Shown here: positions 1 through 11,773 of the stretch, piece by piece
Numbering within the stretch: the first letter of the stretch is position 1
Layout of the letters: every line of letters begins with the position of its first letter
DNA from: Pilaira anomala
Taxonomy: Eukaryota > Mucoromycota > Mucoromycetes > Mucorales > Mucoraceae
DNA length: 64,000 nucleotides
Direction of reading: 5' to 3'
Assembly: GCA_025716855.1 (NCBI GenBank)
Contig: JAIXMQ010000084.1
Span: forward strand, 1-64,000
Made by a program: the position numbers and the translations under genes
The notes under the pieces: generated by a model
Database searches by the model: none
The model's input: only the letters and a program-made list of their open reading frames with translations
What the model was told of the DNA's origin: nothing

Positions 1-2915
1 GATTGAATTTTACGTGCCTGAATTTCAATTAAAATTAATTACACAAAACATAAATAAACTTTTTTTTTTCTTACCTCATCTGCAACAGTTCTAGGTGGTG
101 CAAGTTCAAGTAATCGAGTAGCAAATTGAGAAGCTGTACTGAAATTCTTTGTTCTAAAAGCTTGTTTAGTAGCTTGACGTAAAGCCAACTGCATATGTGG
201 TGTTTGTAACTGACAATGAGCAAAATAAGCTGCCAATTCCAAAGCGCGTTTCACATCTTCGGTTGTTTGTCCCGTAATTGATCTACGCTTTTGTTCCATT
301 GAAAGACCCAAGAGATATTCTCTACAAATATCAATCAATTGATTTAACTCATTGGCTTCTCCTTCATTAGTTGTCACCGTAAAAAGCACTGAATGCAACA
401 ACAACTTGAAATGTTGTGCAGCTGCTACAAGCTTGCCTGAAGTAAATAATCGATAAGCTTGTTGTAATTGCGTTGTCACAATTGTCTGGAAATTGTAAAC
501 GGCGACGGGTAAACTAGTACGGGCTGTTGATGTTTCAGGGTTACGACGAAGAAGGTATTGAACACTAGGTGTATTACTGATACCACCAACTGATACATGA
601 GATGCTTGATAGATAGCAAGGAAATGTGATTTCAATGGTTCAAATTGAACAATACCCTTTTGTCTGTTCAAAAGTTGCATAGCACTTTCAAATGATCCAG
701 CTGCAATATGATCAGCTGCTAATCCAGAATTCTTTACCCAGACATTTGTTTCACTAACACCTTCTGTAGGTGCAACAAATTCTGCTGTTTCTTTTGCGGC
801 TACATGACCCATTTCTGCATCTAATTCTGCCTTGATATCATCATCATCATCCCAACCACCATCACCATTCAAATCATCTTCATCGTCTTCATCATTACGT
901 ACTCCACCGCTTAATAAATCATTTGAAATCATTGGCTTTGAAGAAATACCAAGATCATCATCATCATCTCCCCAATCACCACCTGCTTCTTCAATATTAT
1001 CAATTTGATCATCATAATTAAATCCAGAACCCTTTAATCCACCAATACCGCCTGCATCTTGTTGTTGTTGTTGTTGTTGTTGAACAAATGCACCTTCAAA
1101 GAAACTCTTTGAAACGGTCAATAAAGGCCAGTTCGTATCTTCTAATTGAACAACAGGTTTAGGTGTACTAGGAATTTGTTCAGGCATCTCAGGTACTTCA
1201 ATCTCTTCTTCAGTTTTACCAGCAGATGCCAAGATAGATTCAGCTAATTCATTCAATCCATGTGTTTTAGCTGTCATATAAGCCAAAGGTAATTGTCCTA
1301 CATCCTTTAATAATCGAATACGTTCTTCAACATCACCAAGGTAAACTGCATTTTGGAATCGCATCAAAGGATCCTTTTGGAGTTGAGAGATTTCCAACAT
1401 CTTGCGTAAATTCGTTTCATTTCCTTGTAATACGTACAAGAACGAAAGTTTATCCATCTTTTTGGTTCTTTGATAACACATTTCTACAACCTTGTAATTA
1501 CCATGACGTAAAGCTTCAGCTCCCAACTTGGTCCAACAATCAGGTTTATTCATTGATTTAGCTGTTTCAAGTGCAACATCCAAATTACCACACTCTAAAG
1601 CTAATTCAAATCGTGTCTTATCATCTCTTACAAAATGTAAAGCAATTTCTGGGTAACCCTTTTTTTGCAAATAAGCAATAATGGATTGCCCTACCAAATT
1701 AGATGTACGAATAATATGAAGTACTTCTTCATATTGTTTCTTGACCAAAGCTAACTTAAATCGATATTCTGTAGGATCGATCACAATCTCACGCACTTTA
1801 CCATCACGATCCAAAGCATAAATCTTCTTTCCCTTGATACGTGTTAAATAAATAGGTTGATCCAAGGTACGTACAATACCATTATCACCTTGAGGTAAAG
1901 CATACTTGATATGATTTAATGTACAATAAATCAAAACACCTGAATCATCCCATGTAGCACTCTTGATACGAATCGTTTCATGGATTTGACTTGTTTGTTT
2001 TAATTCCTTGGTGGCAATTGTGATCGTATGCTTGCTTAATAAGGCAATCATGGACATATCGTTAGACCAAACCACATACTTGACAGATGCAACAGCCAAT
2101 TCAGCTGTTACACGACGTTGTTGAAGATCAAACAAGATGACAGAGGTAGCTGTAGCCATCAAAAGAGATCCAGGTCCAGCAAAGTAAATATCCGTAACTA
2201 ATCCAGGTGTCTTGAATGACTTGGTTTCCTTGTTAGACAAATCTTTAATTTGAATCATTTGATTTGTTTTATCAAATACTGCAAATCGATTACGAGCAAT
2301 AAAAAGTGCTGCATGGCCTGTACCCTTCATACTTTCATCAGAGGGTTCTTGTAAAGTACCACCTAAATTCTTGGGAAGTCGATAAAGTTCATAACTTCCT
2401 CCTTCAAAGGGTGAAGTCAATAAGACAGCACGTTCGGCTGGGTTATAGGATAATGTACGAGGTGCTACAAATTGTGACCCTAATTTACGAACTGACATGA
2501 CTTCTTGATCGGCTGTGCTTGGGAAATCATGAATATGCAAGATACTGTTCTTGACATAATAAAGTTCGTTTTGATGTACTTGGAAAGCGGGACGTTCACG
2601 TTCAAGCTTAAATACAATCAATCCACTATCATGACCTGCGGCAAACAAGTTGAGTTCAGGGTGAGAAGTGAGTACCCAAAATCGGTCATGATCTCGACGG
2701 AATGTAGCGACTGCTGTACGCTTGGTTAAGTCCCATACACGGATTGTCTTGTCTTCACTATCGGATAAAATTAAGTCTTGACGAGGATGAAATATAGCGC
2801 TAGAAACGTTATTGTAATGACCACGACAACTATCTACTTCCCATGCCTTGGTATCTAAACAAAAAGAAAATAAAAAAATAAAATGTTTAAAAACAGTATG
2901 ACACACAAACACACA

Positions 2916-2956
<41 letters not shown>

Positions 2957-3888
2957 AAATTACCATTCATTCTCCAGAGCTTTACTTGACGATCATCACC
3001 AGCAGAAATAATTAAAGGAAGCGTAGGGTGGAAAGAAGCCCAATTAACACCATGATCATGACCTTCTAATACATACTTGACCATAACATCTGTAGTTCCA
3101 AACATATCACCACCAGGTCCAGGTCTACCCATATCATCCATTGTCATAGCTGAAGGTGCTTGAGACTTTTTACGTAATCCTAAAAGACATATTTATATAA
3201 ATACATTATAAAAAATAAAATAAAAAAAGTGTTCCTGAATTTACCTGTAATATCCCAAACACGTACAGTTTGATCCATAGAGGCAGAAACAATCAAGTCA
3301 GTTTTTGGATGAAACTGAGCACACATAACATAATGGTTATGTCCTGTCAAGATAGCAATACAAGCTCTTGATTGCCAATTCCAAATACGAATCGTTTGAT
3401 CATCTGAAGCTGAAATAATCCAAGGTAATTCATGATGGAAAAATACAGTACGTACGTAATCGAGATGACCGTTTAAAGTGAATAAACAACGACGTGTCTT
3501 GTAATTCCATACCTTAATCTTGTAATCGTCTCCACCTGAAACGAATAAAGGTTGGGTAGGGTGAAAAGAAATACCTCTTACAGGTCCTATTTAAATTATT
3601 AATATATTTTTTTTTAGTAACTTTTTTTTTTTTAATTAACTCACCATCATGTTCTTCAAAACGTTCAAGTAACGTTCCCATTCGATAATCCCATAACTGA
3701 ATACATCCATTATGCAAAGATGCTAAAATCCATGGACGTTTTGGGTGAAAAGCAACGCCTTTAACGCGATTGCTTTTAGATTCAAACTAAAAATTTAGAT
3801 ACACCATCTCGGGTAAGTTCTTTCATCGACTTTTAAAAAAAAATATGTCTCTCTTTTTTTTTTGTTATACCTTTGTAAGCATCTGCAT
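1..3888 (-). CDS. COPA: Coatomer subunit alpha (COPI alpha-COP), 3' end truncated
   Basis: Alpha subunit of the COPI coat, which drives Golgi-to-ER and intra-Golgi vesicle transport. Exons on the minus strand: 3888-3871, 3786-3645, 3586-3245, 3179-2964, 2854-75 and 17-1 (cut by the window edge). About 1,171 residues are visible; metazoan homologues have about 1,220, so only some 50 C-terminal residues are missing. The start [20 protein letters not shown] matches the family N-terminus after the first intron is removed; exon 1 encodes only six residues. Residues 1-320 hold WD40 repeats ([30 protein letters not shown]). The middle shows the typical [16 protein letters not shown] and [16 protein letters not shown] motifs, followed by a polyglutamine run and an acidic linker. 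The C-terminal [14 protein letters not shown] leads into the beta'/epsilon-binding domain. Splices keep phase throughout. Very confident in identity. Confidence 0.96.
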
Positions 3889-4480
3889 TTTTTCTTATTA
3901 AAACAATAGCTTTTCAATATATTATATCTAAGATGCAAAAAAAAAAAAAAGTTAAGTTATGCCGCGCGTAAGAAATATACAACTCTTTTCTTTTTTTTTA
4001 CCCTCCCCAAAAAAAAATAACTGTTTTTTTTTTATCTGTATTTTACGTTAGCTTTGTGGTGTTTCACTCTCTTTTTTTTTTGTGTTCTTAATATTTACGT
4101 AATGAACAATAAAAAAGGCCCTGTTTTAAACTTTTTTTTTTTTTAAAAAAATGAGAATAAGATGAAAGACTCAAAAACAAAATAAAGTAGATAATAATAT
4201 AAAGTAACCGGAGCTGGACATTAAACACCGGCGGAAACACTTTGTATCTTGGCCAATCACTATTGGGTCGTGAACTCTTTGAGTGACGTGTCAGAGAAGT
4301 GCAAAAATTAAACAGACAAATGTAGAGAGAAAAGGTTATGTTCATGATTTCCAATTATATGTATCGATATCTTTAAAAAAATATTTTTTTTTTTTTTTGT
4401 AGAGATAACTACTTTTGCGTTGCTAATCAAGAGGGCTAGTACTGAAAGAAAAGAAGAAAGCTGAGTGTATATCTAATATA

Positions 4481-4761
4481 ATGATTTATCATGTATTACG
4501 TAAGAAACCGTTCAAGTATCTACTTGGTAAATTAACTATCACAATAACTGGTGAGTAGTTATATTTTCAAGCTGAAATTATTCTTTTTGGTTGTCTTTTT
4601 TCTTCTGTACACTGCCTAATTTTTCCCTCTTGAAAGGTTCTTATGGTTTGCAGGAGTTTTTTTTTTTTTTATTGATACCAGGGTTTAGTAGAAAAGTTGC
4701 TCGTTTAATTTATACAAGTGCACTTATATACATCACAAAGATAAAATATAATCATACATAA
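4481..4761 (+). CDS. Candidate 64-residue spliced small membrane protein
   Basis: Not recognised. ATG at 4481 opens an exon 4481-4550 that ends at a strong donor GTGAGT. Joining to the acceptor at 4635-4636 gives exon 4637-4761 with the frame kept through a 14-T run to a TAA, for 64 residues. The protein starts MIYHVLRKKPFKYLLGKL and contains a hydrophobic stretch FFFFLLIPGF, so one membrane helix is possible. Codon use in exon 1 (CGT, AAG, GGT) looks coding-like. It lies head-to-head with COPA, so it could instead be promoter or antisense noise. The T run could also be a sequencing weak point that shifts the frame. Confidence 0.3.
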
Positions 4762-4836
4762 TATTTTTAATTAACTATTTAACCGGTAGTCTACAACTTT
4801 TCAAAAGCATAATCTGGTCCTTAATTCTTTAAGTAT

Positions 4837-4958
4837 ATGGTTTCCGTTTACAAAGAATGGTCTAGCTTTGTTCAAGTAAGATATATACATATCTAAATAT
4901 AAAATTTACAATAAATTTCTCTTTTTAGAGCAATAAACCTTGGGGATTTGCTCATTGA
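4837..4958 (+). CDS. Candidate spliced micro-ORF (22 residues) or terminal exons
   Basis: ATG at 4837, 13 codons, then a textbook intron 4876-4928 (GTAAGA to CTCTTTTTAG) and nine more codons to TGA at 4956. The product is MVSVYKEWSSFVQ joined to SNKPWGFAH. It is too short to assign. It may be the last two exons of the small ORF just upstream (4481-4761) with a splice I could not place, because no good in-phase donor was found there. The support is the intron and the coding-like codons only. Confidence 0.2.
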
Positions 4959-5355
4959 GACTGTTTCCCCCCCCCCTCCCCCAGTGTCCAGTGGGTGATG
5001 AATCTGGTCCATTGGTACAGTTATATAAAATGTAGTCGTATATATACATACATCTATATTAACGTAAAAAGCCTTTTTTTTTTTATTAGTATTTGAACAA
5101 GCTCTTTGGTGTTATATTAACTGATCTGAAAGAATCTCAAGATATATAAATAACGAAACCTAGAAACGTTTCATTAGTTGCCTTGATTTGGTCCATAGAG
5201 TCAGAGAAGTAAAAATGTTGCATATTTTATTAATTCAATAAATTAAAGAAAAAAGGGCCATATAAAAAAGAAAAAGGGTTCATATAAGAAAAGAGTTCAT
5301 ATTGTGTGTTTTTTTTTTAGGAAAGAAGGAGTGACAAGCATATAGATAGAGCACA

Positions 5356-5603
5356 TTATTTTAATAAAGGACAAGAAATCCTTTGGTGACCATACTTTCC
5401 ACACCAAGCACTATTTTTTTTTATATAAAAAAAAAAATTAGTATTTAAAGGAGTTATTTACAAATCTATACGCACCATTGTCCACCATCTAAATTCAAAG
5501 GCTTTACAATTTGAGAAGAATCTTGATTATCACTTGTGATAATAGAAGGTAAAGATATTCTACCTATTTTATCTCTTGTTTTCATGACGATTGTAGGCGA
5601 CAT
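5356..5603 (-). CDS. Small CCHC zinc-knuckle protein (60 residues, spliced)
   Basis: Two exons on the minus strand: 5603-5476 and 5410-5356, separated by a 65-nt intron (GTGCGT donor, TAG acceptor). Without splicing the frame simply ends at TAG 5466. With splicing the last part reads CAWCGKYGHQRISCP, an exact C-X2-C-X4-H-X4-C zinc knuckle, and stops at TAA 5356-5358. The first 40 residues are basic then Ser/Asp-rich with no known domain. Zinc knuckles of this type bind single-stranded nucleic acid and occur in retroelement Gag and in cellular RNA-binding proteins such as splicing and polyadenylation factors. It lies downstream of the F-box gene on the same strand. A free-standing knuckle this small could be a cellular RNA-binding peptide or a domesticated Gag fragment; the sequence does not decide. 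Confidence 0.55.
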
Positions 5604-5837
5604 GATATGTATATGAAAAAGTGAATGAGTAAGAGAAGAGAGAGAGAGAGAAAGAGAATAGAAAAATAATAATAAAAATGAAATAAAGCTGTCAATAAAT
5701 AACAAGCTCATATCATGCTCTTATACTTGAGACCTTTTTCATCACTATATAATTCATTACCTCCCTGAAGATTTTTAAAATGTGGCGTTTTTTTTTTATT
5801 ATTATTATTTAAGCTAAATATATATATATATTTACAA

Positions 5838-6722
5838 CTAAGCAAAGCTAGAATAAGAAGGAAGTGAATGAGTTTCTTGCCTCTTTGGAGAATAATGTCT
5901 TGCATGTTTATTAGTAGTAGCTGTAGTTGATTCATGTTCCCTTTGTCTTTTATTATAAGCTTTACTACTACTGATAATAGTTGAAGAAGAAGAAGAAGAA
6001 GCAGAAGCAGAAGCAGTAGCAGCAGCAGCAGCAGCAGCAGCTGAACCTGTTGTAATTCGAATATATCTACCAGATAAAAAAGAAGCCACTAATTCCAAGC
6101 GTCTCATGGTCGCCGACTTGACTTGTTGACTCCCATGAACCATGATACAAAAGTCACGCAATCTTTCAAAGGGCGGATCATCTAGTTTCATACGCTCAAA
6201 TTGATCGTTAAGATCGTGTAACGTCTTTTGACCTAAATATTCCGTATCTCTCAAAGCCGATATAAACTCTTCTTCATCATCCATAGCATATTGTCGAAAA
6301 GTAATGGGGATTCGATTATTTTGTTGAAGTATAGCTAAATTACCTGCAAAGACAGTGAGATGATCTACAAGTTTTTCAAGTTGTTCCAATTCATCAAGTT
6401 TAATCTCAATTCGATTCACTGTATGTGCAAATTGATCAAATATCATGAGATAACCTGTCCAGGTCAATGGTAAATCAATCATCTTGAGTTCTTGAACTCC
6501 ATAGTGTCGAGTGATACGTGGTATAATCTTCTGTATAAATTTATCTGTAATCGTTCTATCTCCTCTTGGAAATAACAGCCCATTGTTGTTCCAAATACTT
6601 GGACTCTTATAGATAATATTGAAGAATTCCTTATGACTGTCCCCAAGTGCAAGAATATCTTTTAGCCCAAGTTGGCAAATTATCTTTAAAAGTATTGATT
6701 CAGGTACCTCTAAAAGATGCAT
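5838..6722 (-). CDS. F-box domain protein
   Basis: Single-exon gene of 294 residues. The N-terminus (about residues 2-46) is an F-box: LLEVPESILLKIICQLGLKD, followed by the expected LA...S...F...I..SPSIW pattern. F-box proteins use this segment to dock on Skp1 in SCF ubiquitin ligases, and the rest recruits the substrate. The central 180 residues look helical with acidic patches (DELEQLEKLVDHL, MDDEEEF) and no leucine-rich or WD repeat that I can see. The C-terminus is low complexity: a run of eight alanines, alternating Ala/Ser, seven serines, then a basic Lys/Arg-His tail that may serve as a nuclear signal. The start is the first ATG after a long A-rich leader. The substrate is unknown. Confidence 0.8.
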   Translation of the reverse strand: MHLLEVPESILLKIICQLGLKDILALGDSHKEFFNIIYKSPSIWNNNGLLFPRGDRTITDKFIQKIIPRITRHYGVQELKMIDLPLTWTGYLMIFDQFAHTVNRIEIKLDELEQLEKLVDHLTVFAGNLAILQQNNRIPITFRQYAMDDEEEFISALRDTEYLGQKTLHDLNDQFERMKLDDPPFERLRDFCIMVHGSQQVKSATMRRLELVASFLSGRYIRITTGSAAAAAAAATASASASSSSSSTIISSSKAYNKRQREHESTTATTNKHARHYSPKRQETHSLPSYSSFA

Positions 6723-6741
6723 AATATATAGATATATGTAT

Positions 6742-6772
<31 letters not shown>

Positions 6773-8720
6773 GGGGGGAAATAAAATAATAAGAAAAAAA
6801 AAATTATAAACTAGATATTTGGTGTTACAAAAGAGTGTGTCCATTTTCAAACAAAAAATAGGCCCACGCTTAATACATACACACAGTCACCTCTACTAAT
6901 CATTTTACTTTTTGTTTATTTGTATTTTATATTTTTCTTTTCAAAAAGAATTGCGTAATGAATAACGTTTTGTTTTTGTTTTTGCCCAGACAAAAAAAAA
7001 AAAAAAAAATATGTTTTCAACATAGGTAAAAAATAACTATGCAAACGACTACGACAAAAAAAAAGGGGGGGGGGAGGATATGTATACATATACATCAAAC
7101 TATTTCGAGCACTAGCTAATAACTCTCTGATATTTGAACGATATAAAAACTATATCATCATTCCATTTTCACTTGCGAACAGTTTAACTGTTGAATTATT
7201 CACTACAAAGTACTCACTTTTGCACAATGTCAGGGCTTTTAAAAATAACTCTACCTGGTATTCAAACAACAAATGTAACCATGATGTTGACAAAAAAAAA
7301 AAAAAAAAGATTATAAAATCCCGGGGAACCGCTCGGATGTTCCAAACTAAATTTATTATAATTGTCAAAAGAAAAAAAATAATTTAGCATCTTTCACACC
7401 TGATTTTCTCTTTTTTTGCCCCAACAAATTCTATAACTCTACCTTTTCATGTAAGTCATTCATGCATTTTATTATTTCTACACTGCATCATATATTATAG
7501 ATTAAATATTACATCTTGTTTGTTGTTTGCTAATTATTACTTAGACTTTATTTAGGTCAGAATCACCCGCCTTTTTCCCTGGAGCTCGGTGTAATCGCAT
7601 GATTTAAAAAGAACTGAAGAGAGAGAGAGAGAAAGAGAGAGAGGCACGTTGTGGTTTTTTTTTTTTTTTTTTTTTTTTAATTGCGAGAAATATATTACTT
7701 GCATAAAAAAGTTCAATTTAAATTGAAAGGAGCTTTTTCTTTCTCGGGGTTTTCCTTCGTTGTTCTAGAATTAAACAAAATTGTTTTTCACGTTTGAAGG
7801 GGGTGAGAGAGTTCATAAAAAAAAAAAGAGCGGTAAAAAAAAAAAAAAAAAAAAGGCGGGATTGAAGATATGTCTTGGATTTATAAAATGTTTAAGTTAA
7901 CTAACAATACAAATGGAGGGATATGTCATTTACTAGCGAAGAAAAATCGGAAACAGTTGAAAGAACATCCCCCCTCCTCCTCAAATCATGACAGCAGATT
8001 TTGTTCTCATCACCCCCTCACTTGCTCAAGAGAAATATAGCAAAAACAAAAAGGTAATTCAGTAAAAAACTTATGAAAAAAAAATAAAGAGACTTTACCC
8101 TTTTTTAATTGTAACGAATGATTTCATTTTAACTTGTGAATCATTCTTGATCTAATTATTCGGAAGCCTTAAAAAATCCATAGTAACAAGAACATCTTGT
8201 GTCAATATTTGTATTGATCAGCAGACATATTTATTAGATTAATCACTTTTTTTTTATTATTATTCTTTTCAACTTGATTAATAACCAGCAGCCTTTTTCA
8301 CATTTATATTTGTTCATTTTAAACTTTTTTTTGAAAAAATCAAATATATATTTTTTTTTTTGTATGTTTTACAGTGGCGTGTAACACTCCGGAATCATTC
8401 CAGAAAATAAAAAAAAAAACATTGTACCAAACAAAAAACAACAACCAAGTGTCGTGGGAACCTCATTAATAATAAAGCATTGACCAAGCTCTCTCTCTCA
8501 AAAGCGTTCATTTTAAAAATTAACACTCAAACAGTTACATCTGATAAGAACTATTGAAATAGGTATATATCAAATCTTCGGAACAAAAAAATCGAGCAAC
8601 AGTATCATAAATGCCTCCCCCTTGTCTTGGACTGCTTTTATAGAGAAAAAGAAAAACTTCAAAGTCATCGTGCTTCTCTTTTTTTTTTTTTTTCTCACAA
8701 AAAAAAAAAAAAAGGCAACC
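6723..8720. other. Intergenic 2 kb between divergent F-box and tRNA-modification genes
   Basis: Mostly A/T runs, with a GA microsatellite near 7619-7643 and a 24-nt T run near 7656-7678. It contains a BED-finger-like fossil (7870-8040, listed separately). A TTCnnGAA pair with a third GAA unit one base out of register lies near 8391-8405, a weak heat-shock-element-like signal. No other convincing gene was seen. Confidence 0.5.
7870..8040 (+). pseudogene. BED zinc-finger-like fragment, probable hAT transposon fossil
   Basis: An open frame of 56 residues begins MSWIYKMFKLTNN, continues GGICHLLAKK and ends with SSSNHDSRFCSHHPL. The spacing W..Y..F, then C, then SN....HHP, is that of a BED finger (Trp/aromatic start, CxxC, then H...H), the N-terminal DNA-binding domain of hAT transposases. 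The second cysteine is replaced (CHLL). After the HHP the neighbouring frame reads LAQEKYSKNKK, which would continue such a protein, so a frameshift is likely. No DDE or hAT dimerisation segment follows. This is pattern recognition only; it could be chance in A/T-rich DNA. Confidence 0.35.
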
Positions 8721-9872
8721 ATGTCAACCATGAGAAAAATAGCTACAGTCGTTGGTAGTTCTGGTATTGGAAAATCCAAACTGGCAGTAGAATTATGTAA
8801 AGCCTTATCAGGACAAGTGATAAACGCTGACGCTTTACAGGTAAAAAAAAAAAAAATATAGAAGAAGTATATGTATCAATATTCATTTCATCTGATATAG
8901 GTGTATAAAGGCTTAGATATTATTACCAACAAGATGCCATTAAATGAAAGAGAAGGTATTCCACATCATTTAATGGATTTCCTAGAAACAGAAGAAGAAT
9001 ATCAAGTTACTTCGTTTTTAAAAGATGCTTCACAAAAGGTTATTTTATAAAATGATTTTGCATACACAGATATTAAAATATATATATATATATACATATT
9101 TTTAGATAGAATCTATATCAGAACAAAAACAATTACCAGTAGTTGTAGGTGGAACGAATTACTATATTCAATCTTTACTTTGGAACAATACAACCATTGG
9201 TAGTCACGGACAACCACCAGCAGAAGACAATATTGACATGAATTTCCCAGAACTAGATGAACTCGATACATCTGAATTATACCTCCGTCTTTCTAAAGTT
9301 GATCCAGTCATGGCTAACAAATGGCACCCATCCGACCGTCGAAAGATCTTGCGTAGTTTACGAGTGTTTTATCAAACCGGAAAAGCACAAAGTGAAATCA
9401 TCAAGACACAACTTGACCAATTCGAAACACACGGTTTAATTCCAAGATATAAAGCGCTTGTATTCTGGATTTATTCAGATCCACACCAATTAAACCCTAG
9501 ATTAGACGCTCGTGTAGATCAAATGATTCAAACAGGTCTCTTTGATGAAATCAAGGATTTAAGAAATCAAGTCGTACAAGGTCACGTCAAATTACCTAAA
9601 GGAGGTATCGAATTAGAAAAGTATCAAAGAGGTCTTTGGCAAGCCATTGGATATAAGGAATTCGATCCTTATTTTGTAGCTTTAGAAAGTAATAGCTTAG
9701 ATCATCATCAATTAGAAAAGATCAAGTTGGAATGTACAGAACGTATGAAGGCGGCTACAAGACGTTATGCGAAATCACAAATTAAATGGATTAAAAACAA
9801 ATTAGTGCCTACTTCTTTAAATGCAAAGAACCATGATGTCATTGTATATTGTTTAGATGCAGGAGGTAAGAA

Positions 9873-9910
<38 letters not shown>

Positions 9911-10432
9911 TTATAATGTATGTATTTATATAAAATTTTTTAATATATGAATATAGATTTAGAGTCTTGGGATACAAATGTGAGAGAAAAGGCCATAGAA
10001 ATAGCGAAATGTAAAGTTTCTTATGAATCGCGCGCAGAATTTTCATATAAATTAATTTTTCCAATTTAGTATTTTTGACGGATCTACCATTACCAGAACC
10101 AAGGAGTTTAAGCGATACTGCATCACACATGTTGACTCAATTGAGCCCAGTATTAGAGTAAAAAAGAAGAATGGATGAAATATATATGTATTTTACTAAA
10201 CCAATTTTTTTTTATATATATATATAGTACACAAACTAAAATTTTGACATGGAATAAACATACTTGTGAAACTTGTAAAACCGATAAAGGTGAACCACTT
10301 GTTTTAAATGGTGATCAAGAATGGGAACAACATAAAAAAGGTCGTCATCACCGAAAGTTTTTAAAACATTTACGTGTAGAAGAAAAACGTAAGGCTTATT
10401 TTGAGTCTAAAAGAATCAAGGAACAGCAATAA
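8721..10432 (+). CDS. MOD5: tRNA dimethylallyltransferase (isopentenyltransferase)
   Basis: Transfers a dimethylallyl group from DMAPP to A37 of tRNAs reading UNN codons; the eukaryotic enzymes act in cytosol, nucleus and mitochondria. Exons 8721-8840, 8901-9038, 9106-9865, 9957-10010, 10070-10157 and 10228-10432 give 454 residues. The P-loop-like GSSGIGKSKLA lies near residue 11, ADALQVYKGLDIITNK follows across the first splice, then VVVGGTNYYIQSLL, then the long helical tRNA-binding part (DRRKILRSLRVF, ARVDQMIQTGLFDEI). The last exon encodes the eukaryote-specific C2H2 (matrin-type) finger, CETCKTD followed by EQHKKGRHHRKFL. A second in-frame ATG at 8730 is an alternative start, and alternative starts are known to partition MOD5 between mitochondria and cytosol. 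It runs divergently from the F-box gene. Confidence 0.94.
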
Positions 10433-10792
10433 ATATCTCGAGAAAACGATGCACCAATTTAAAATAATCATTGTAATTAATGCACCCACACACACATCTC
10501 TCTCTCTCTGTATAAATATGTTACCATTGTTGTCCTTTTTTCTTTATATGGTGTTTAGTCTTCTTTTTCTCTTTTTATATTTAACCAAAGTAAACTATTA
10601 AATTATCAATTGAATTTAAGGAGGTTTTTTTTTTTGGGGGGTGCAATTCGATTACTTCACAAATTGGGAAGATCAATTTTATAAGTTTACCTTGTCGATT
10701 TCATTTTTGAAAAAATGACGTTTTTTTAAAAGAGCGATTTTCAATCGACTTTTTCACATAAAACTTTTTTTCCAATGAATCCAGAAAAAAAG

Positions 10793-10827
<35 letters not shown>

Positions 10828-11314
10828 TAATGTTACAATTGTTAGATAAAAAAGAGAAAAAATACTAGAATTTAAAAAAGAGAAAAAATAAAAAAAAAAA
10901 AGAGGAATAAAACAAATAAAATATACAGTATTTATATAATATTGAATAGAATATAATGGAAGGGACCATTATAACATAAAAGACATATTTGGGAAATGAG
11001 CAACTCCATAAAGATCGAAATAATCCACAATATTATCCGATCAATTTAGACAGTCTAAACATACTCTTTCTACTTGATGTGGTACAGCTCATATAGGAAC
11101 TCCTACTTAAATTATTTTTTTTTTTAAAAAGAAAATAAAAAGGTTAAAACCTCAAACTCAAACACTGTTTACTTATAAAAACCCTCTTTCCTCCATTTTT
11201 CTTAATTAGATAAAATCATCTCTTTTTTTTTTTTTTATATCAAAAGAAATTATCAATAACCTTATATAGTAAATTGCTATTGTCTCTTAGTAGTTTTTTT
11301 AAAATCCCATTTGG

Positions 11315-11345
<31 letters not shown>

Positions 11346-11773
11346 TAAAATGATATAGTAGAACTAAATGTAAATTCTTTAACTGATTTTTTTTTTTTAT
11401 AATAGCCCGTTAACTTTCTTCTTCCTCCTCCTCCTCTTCCTCTCTCTCACTCTTCCTCCTTCCCTCTCCTTCTCTCTTTCTTTACTTTTTTTCTCTCTCT
11501 CTCACTTACTACTCTCTACTCTCTAATTTTCTTATAGTTTTTCTTCTTTCTCTGCTCTTATCTTTGTATGTCTTCTTTATTCAAAAAGAAATAATTTTTT
11601 TTTTCTAAAAAACAAGTGTCTTACAAAAATTATCAAAAAAACACAGAGGGAATACGAAAATATCAGAAGCCAAAAAAAAAAAAAATTTATATATACACAA
11701 CTACAACTACAACTACAAAAAAAGAAGAAAAATATATATATATTTATATATATATATATAAAAGAGAAAAAAA
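10433..11773. other. Intergenic / HSF-type gene leader
   Basis: No gene was recognised. The region holds T runs of about 25-30 nt near 10797-10826 and 11316-11338, and a marked C/T-only stretch about 11408-11560 that leads to the ATG at 11774. Such pyrimidine-rich leaders are common at fungal transcription starts, so this is probably the promoter and 5' UTR of the heat-shock-factor gene. The open 38-codon stretch near 10980-11090 was not judged significant. Confidence 0.4.

Noticed and set aside
7150..7368. Frames on both strands near 7150-7330, including MSGLLKITLPGIQ
   Set aside because: Both run into poly-Lys or poly-Phe from an A run and show no domain or splice continuation.
10975..11095. 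Open plus-strand stretch of about 38 codons before the HSF gene
   Set aside because: No start codon in frame, no recognised family, length within chance.
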